Under the pieces are notes generated by a model. That model was given only the letters and a program-made list of their open reading frames with translations. It did no database searches and was not told where the DNA came from. This document shows, piece by piece, positions 60,743-62,457 of a stretch of DNA of 62,457 nucleotides. The stretch is from Scatonaster sp045598705 (GTDB lineage Bacteria > Bacillota > Clostridia > Saccharofermentanales > Saccharofermentanaceae): positions 1 through 62,457 of the forward strand of contig JAZLMM010000005.1 of the NCBI GenBank assembly GCA_045598705.1, in the 5' to 3' direction. Position 1 is the first letter of the stretch. Each line of letters opens with the position of its first letter. The translations under genes were made by a program, and so were the position numbers.

Positions 60743-62227
60743 TTAATCTCTTCTTCTTCGATCGTTTCCGCTGCTTCTATAGAACTGTGATTTGTCGGCA
60801 TACATCTGCTTATCTGCTACGCGTACGAGTTCAAATATATCCATCGCTGGGTTCTCGGCATGGAATGCAAAACCTTTGGATAGTGAAAGCTGACTAGAGT
60901 ACTCTCCCCTCCAAGCTTCACAATGCTGTACAAGTGCCGTCAGGATTTGATCCAGTTTCTCCGGCTCACAGAAAGCAATCGCCTCGAACTCATCTCCGCC
61001 GATACGATATACCATACCGATCGGCGAGATTGCCTCCGAGATCTTCGCGGCAGCCGCACAAATCAGTTCATCCCCTGCGTGATGACCAATCGTATCGTTG
61101 ACTTTTTTCAAACCATTCAAATCAAACGAGATCACAACAAAGTTATCCGGCATCGCCTGCTCAAGATACTTTTGCGCTTCGTTCTCGAATGCACGACGGT
61201 TGAAAAGATGCGTCATATCATCCGTCACCGCTACTTTCTTCAGATATTCTTGGTACTCCATCTCGACGGTACAATCCAGAAGGATAAACTGTATACTTCG
61301 AATCTTCGTTCCGGTCTTCAAGTATCGTCCCTCCAAAGAGAAGAACCGACCCTGTCGGGAAATCGTCTTCTTAAATTCACCGGATTTCCCCATTTCCGAG
61401 ATCCATTCGAGAAATAGTGGTTCCGTCGTTACATAATCGATTTTCAGTTTTTCCAGTTCCGGGAAATACTCACTGGCCACACGATTACAACCAAGGAAGC
61501 GATTCCGCAGATCGAAGGTGATGATTCCTACGGAGTTGCTCTTCTGCAAAGTCTGCATGGCGGTCGCATCGACATCATATAAGACAAATCGATCCGAAAT
61601 AATGATGTAGGTGAAGAGCACAAGATTCGTTGACGCAGTAATCAAATCATACGTACCAAGTACGCGTCCCATAACAAACGATAATATACACACGAAGAAG
61701 CATAATAGAAGCAGAATTGCATTTCTCTTGGAAATCTCACTCTTCTTCTTCAATGCATATATGAGCGTCGCGATGGCGATCAGAAAATACAGCACAAGCG
61801 AGATATAGTAGACTGTGTGCATCGGCCCGTATTCCTTCACCAACACGGTGAAACCGTTTCGCTTAGTAATACTTACCGATTTATAGAAAATCTGAGAATG
61901 TCCGATCGTAAGGCTACAAACAAAAACAAAGAAGTCGATTGCAAATAAAGCAATTCGGTAAATCTTCTTGATATGAATGTTACAAATATCGAAAATACTG
62001 AAAAGGATCAGCACGGTCATAAACGCTGACCCTGTATATGCCAGGTACTGTGCCATGACCGCTTCGCGAATATTCTCAGCCATAGCAAGCTGCCAGTACC
62101 CAAAGTTGTTGATCGCTACATCAATAAATGAAAGGGTAATGAAAGTATTGTAAGTGCTTTTCCACTTGATAAAATAAATAACAGTCAGAATCCAGGTGAC
62201 AGCAAAACAAATAAAATAGTAAGCCAT
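60743..62227 (-). CDS. Seven-TM diguanylate cyclase (GGDEF)
   Basis: A 494-residue signalling protein. Seven N-terminal helices (about 1-225) resemble the 7TM sensor of histidine-kinase N-terminal type; a PAS-like segment (about 235-325) follows, with FDLRNRFLGCNRVASEYFP, then a GGDEF domain (about 335-490) with TDDMTHLFNRRAFE, NDTIGHHAGDEL and an intact RIGGDEF active-site motif near residue 405. It should make c-di-GMP. GGAGG lies seven bases before the ATG. Confidence 0.9.
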   Translation of the reverse strand: MAYYFICFAVTWILTVIYFIKWKSTYNTFITLSFIDVAINNFGYWQLAMAENIREAVMAQYLAYTGSAFMTVLILFSIFDICNIHIKKIYRIALFAIDFFVFVCSLTIGHSQIFYKSVSITKRNGFTVLVKEYGPMHTVYYISLVLYFLIAIATLIYALKKKSEISKRNAILLLLCFFVCILSFVMGRVLGTYDLITASTNLVLFTYIIISDRFVLYDVDATAMQTLQKSNSVGIITFDLRNRFLGCNRVASEYFPELEKLKIDYVTTEPLFLEWISEMGKSGEFKKTISRQGRFFSLEGRYLKTGTKIRSIQFILLDCTVEMEYQEYLKKVAVTDDMTHLFNRRAFENEAQKYLEQAMPDNFVVISFDLNGLKKVNDTIGHHAGDELICAAAAKISEAISPIGMVYRIGGDEFEAIAFCEPEKLDQILTALVQHCEAWRGEYSSQLSLSKGFAFHAENPAMDIFELVRVADKQMYADKSQFYRSSGNDRRRRD

Positions 62228-62284
62228 ACCCTCACCTCCTCGACTGTAATAATTTCTCCTCTTCACGTTCTAAAGTATCTTTAA

Positions 62285-62457
62285 TTATATTCTCCACACG
62301 TGTCCAGAGAGATTATATGATGTGAACAATCTATAAAGGATCTTCACGTTTTCTTGGGAAATGGAGAGCGCTTCGTTAGGCAAGAAATGTTCATTGTTTC
62401 TTCCGGACAAGACCGTTTCCGACTGGAATGAACAAATGTCGCTGTAGTCGGAACATC
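62285..62457 (-). CDS. Possible C-terminal end of an unidentified gene cut by the window edge
   Basis: One minus-strand frame stays open for 56 codons from the window edge to a TAA at 62285-62287 and ends YNLSGHVWRI. Composition looks protein-like, but no family can be named. It would lie 57 bases upstream of the GGDEF gene and might share its operon. Confidence 0.35.
   Translation of the reverse strand, partial: CSDYSDICSFQSETVLSGRNNEHFLPNEALSISQENVKILYRLFTSYNLSGHVWRI

Overview
The window looks like a chromosome segment from a fibre-degrading Clostridia bacterium, most like Oscillospiraceae/Ruminococcaceae. This is inferred from gene content: a GH115 alpha-glucuronidase, a domain-permuted GH3 enzyme of the kind known from Ruminococcus albus, a lipoprotein serpin, DUF4214 and BspA surface proteins, a Bce-type resistance module, strong AGGAGG ribosome sites and TTGACA/TATAAT promoters. 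No rRNA, tRNA, CRISPR array or intact insertion sequence was seen.

Layout. (1) 1-62: start of a truncated gene behind a promoter that contains a LexA/SOS box. (2) 149-8009: carbohydrate and uronate block with a sialate O-acetylesterase-like enzyme, a DUF624 membrane protein and partner, uxuA and uxuB, a GntR-family regulator and an FkbM methyltransferase. Similar 14-bp palindromes occur upstream of uxuA, the regulator, the esterase/DUF624 pair and the distant GH115 gene (43.5 kb), suggesting one glucuronoxylan regulon. (3) 8172-9745: zinc-ribbon membrane protein plus a small membrane protein.

(4) 9792-28264: eighteen genes in one direction, most of them more A+T-rich than the flanks, forming a cell-surface glycopolymer locus. 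The 5' part holds a NeuD/PglD-type acetyltransferase, a DegT aminotransferase, a hexapeptide acyltransferase, a PglC-like initiating phosphosugar transferase, an ATP-grasp/HAD fusion, two LicD proteins, an IspD/TarI cytidylyltransferase, an epimerase, a Wzy-like polymerase and a Wzx-like flippase. The 3' part has its own likely promoter and is a phosphonate module: PEP mutase fused to a TagD-like domain, metallophosphoesterase, epimerase, MobA-like nucleotidyltransferase, Rossmann oxidoreductase, phosphonopyruvate decarboxylase and an SDR. I recognise no ordinary glycosyltransferase and no 2-aminoethylphosphonate transaminase in it. The inference is a teichoic-acid-like polymer assembled through phosphodiester or phosphonate links by LicD enzymes. 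A membrane CapD/PglF 4,6-dehydratase at 37-39 kb could supply the sugar for the aminotransferase and acetyltransferase.

(5) 28.5-40.5 kb: lipoprotein and Lgt-like pair, three related small membrane proteins, metallophosphoesterase, BspA repeat surface protein, split purine enzymes (PurO-type IMP cyclohydrolase and stand-alone AICAR formyltransferase), TcdA, the CapD-like dehydratase and a lipoprotein serpin. (6) 40.6-51 kb: GH115, an acidic lipoprotein, aspS, GNAT, TauE/SafE transporter and permuted GH3. (7) 51-62.4 kb: repeat lipoprotein, HerA-like ATPase, BceABRS-type antimicrobial-peptide module, a PEBP gene fragment, a secreted CHAP/DUF4214 protein, a seven-TM GGDEF protein and a possible truncated ORF at the right edge.

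Many convergent ends carry a related terminator hairpin with a GTCTC/GAGAC stem. All functions are read from protein motifs and context; no database search was possible.
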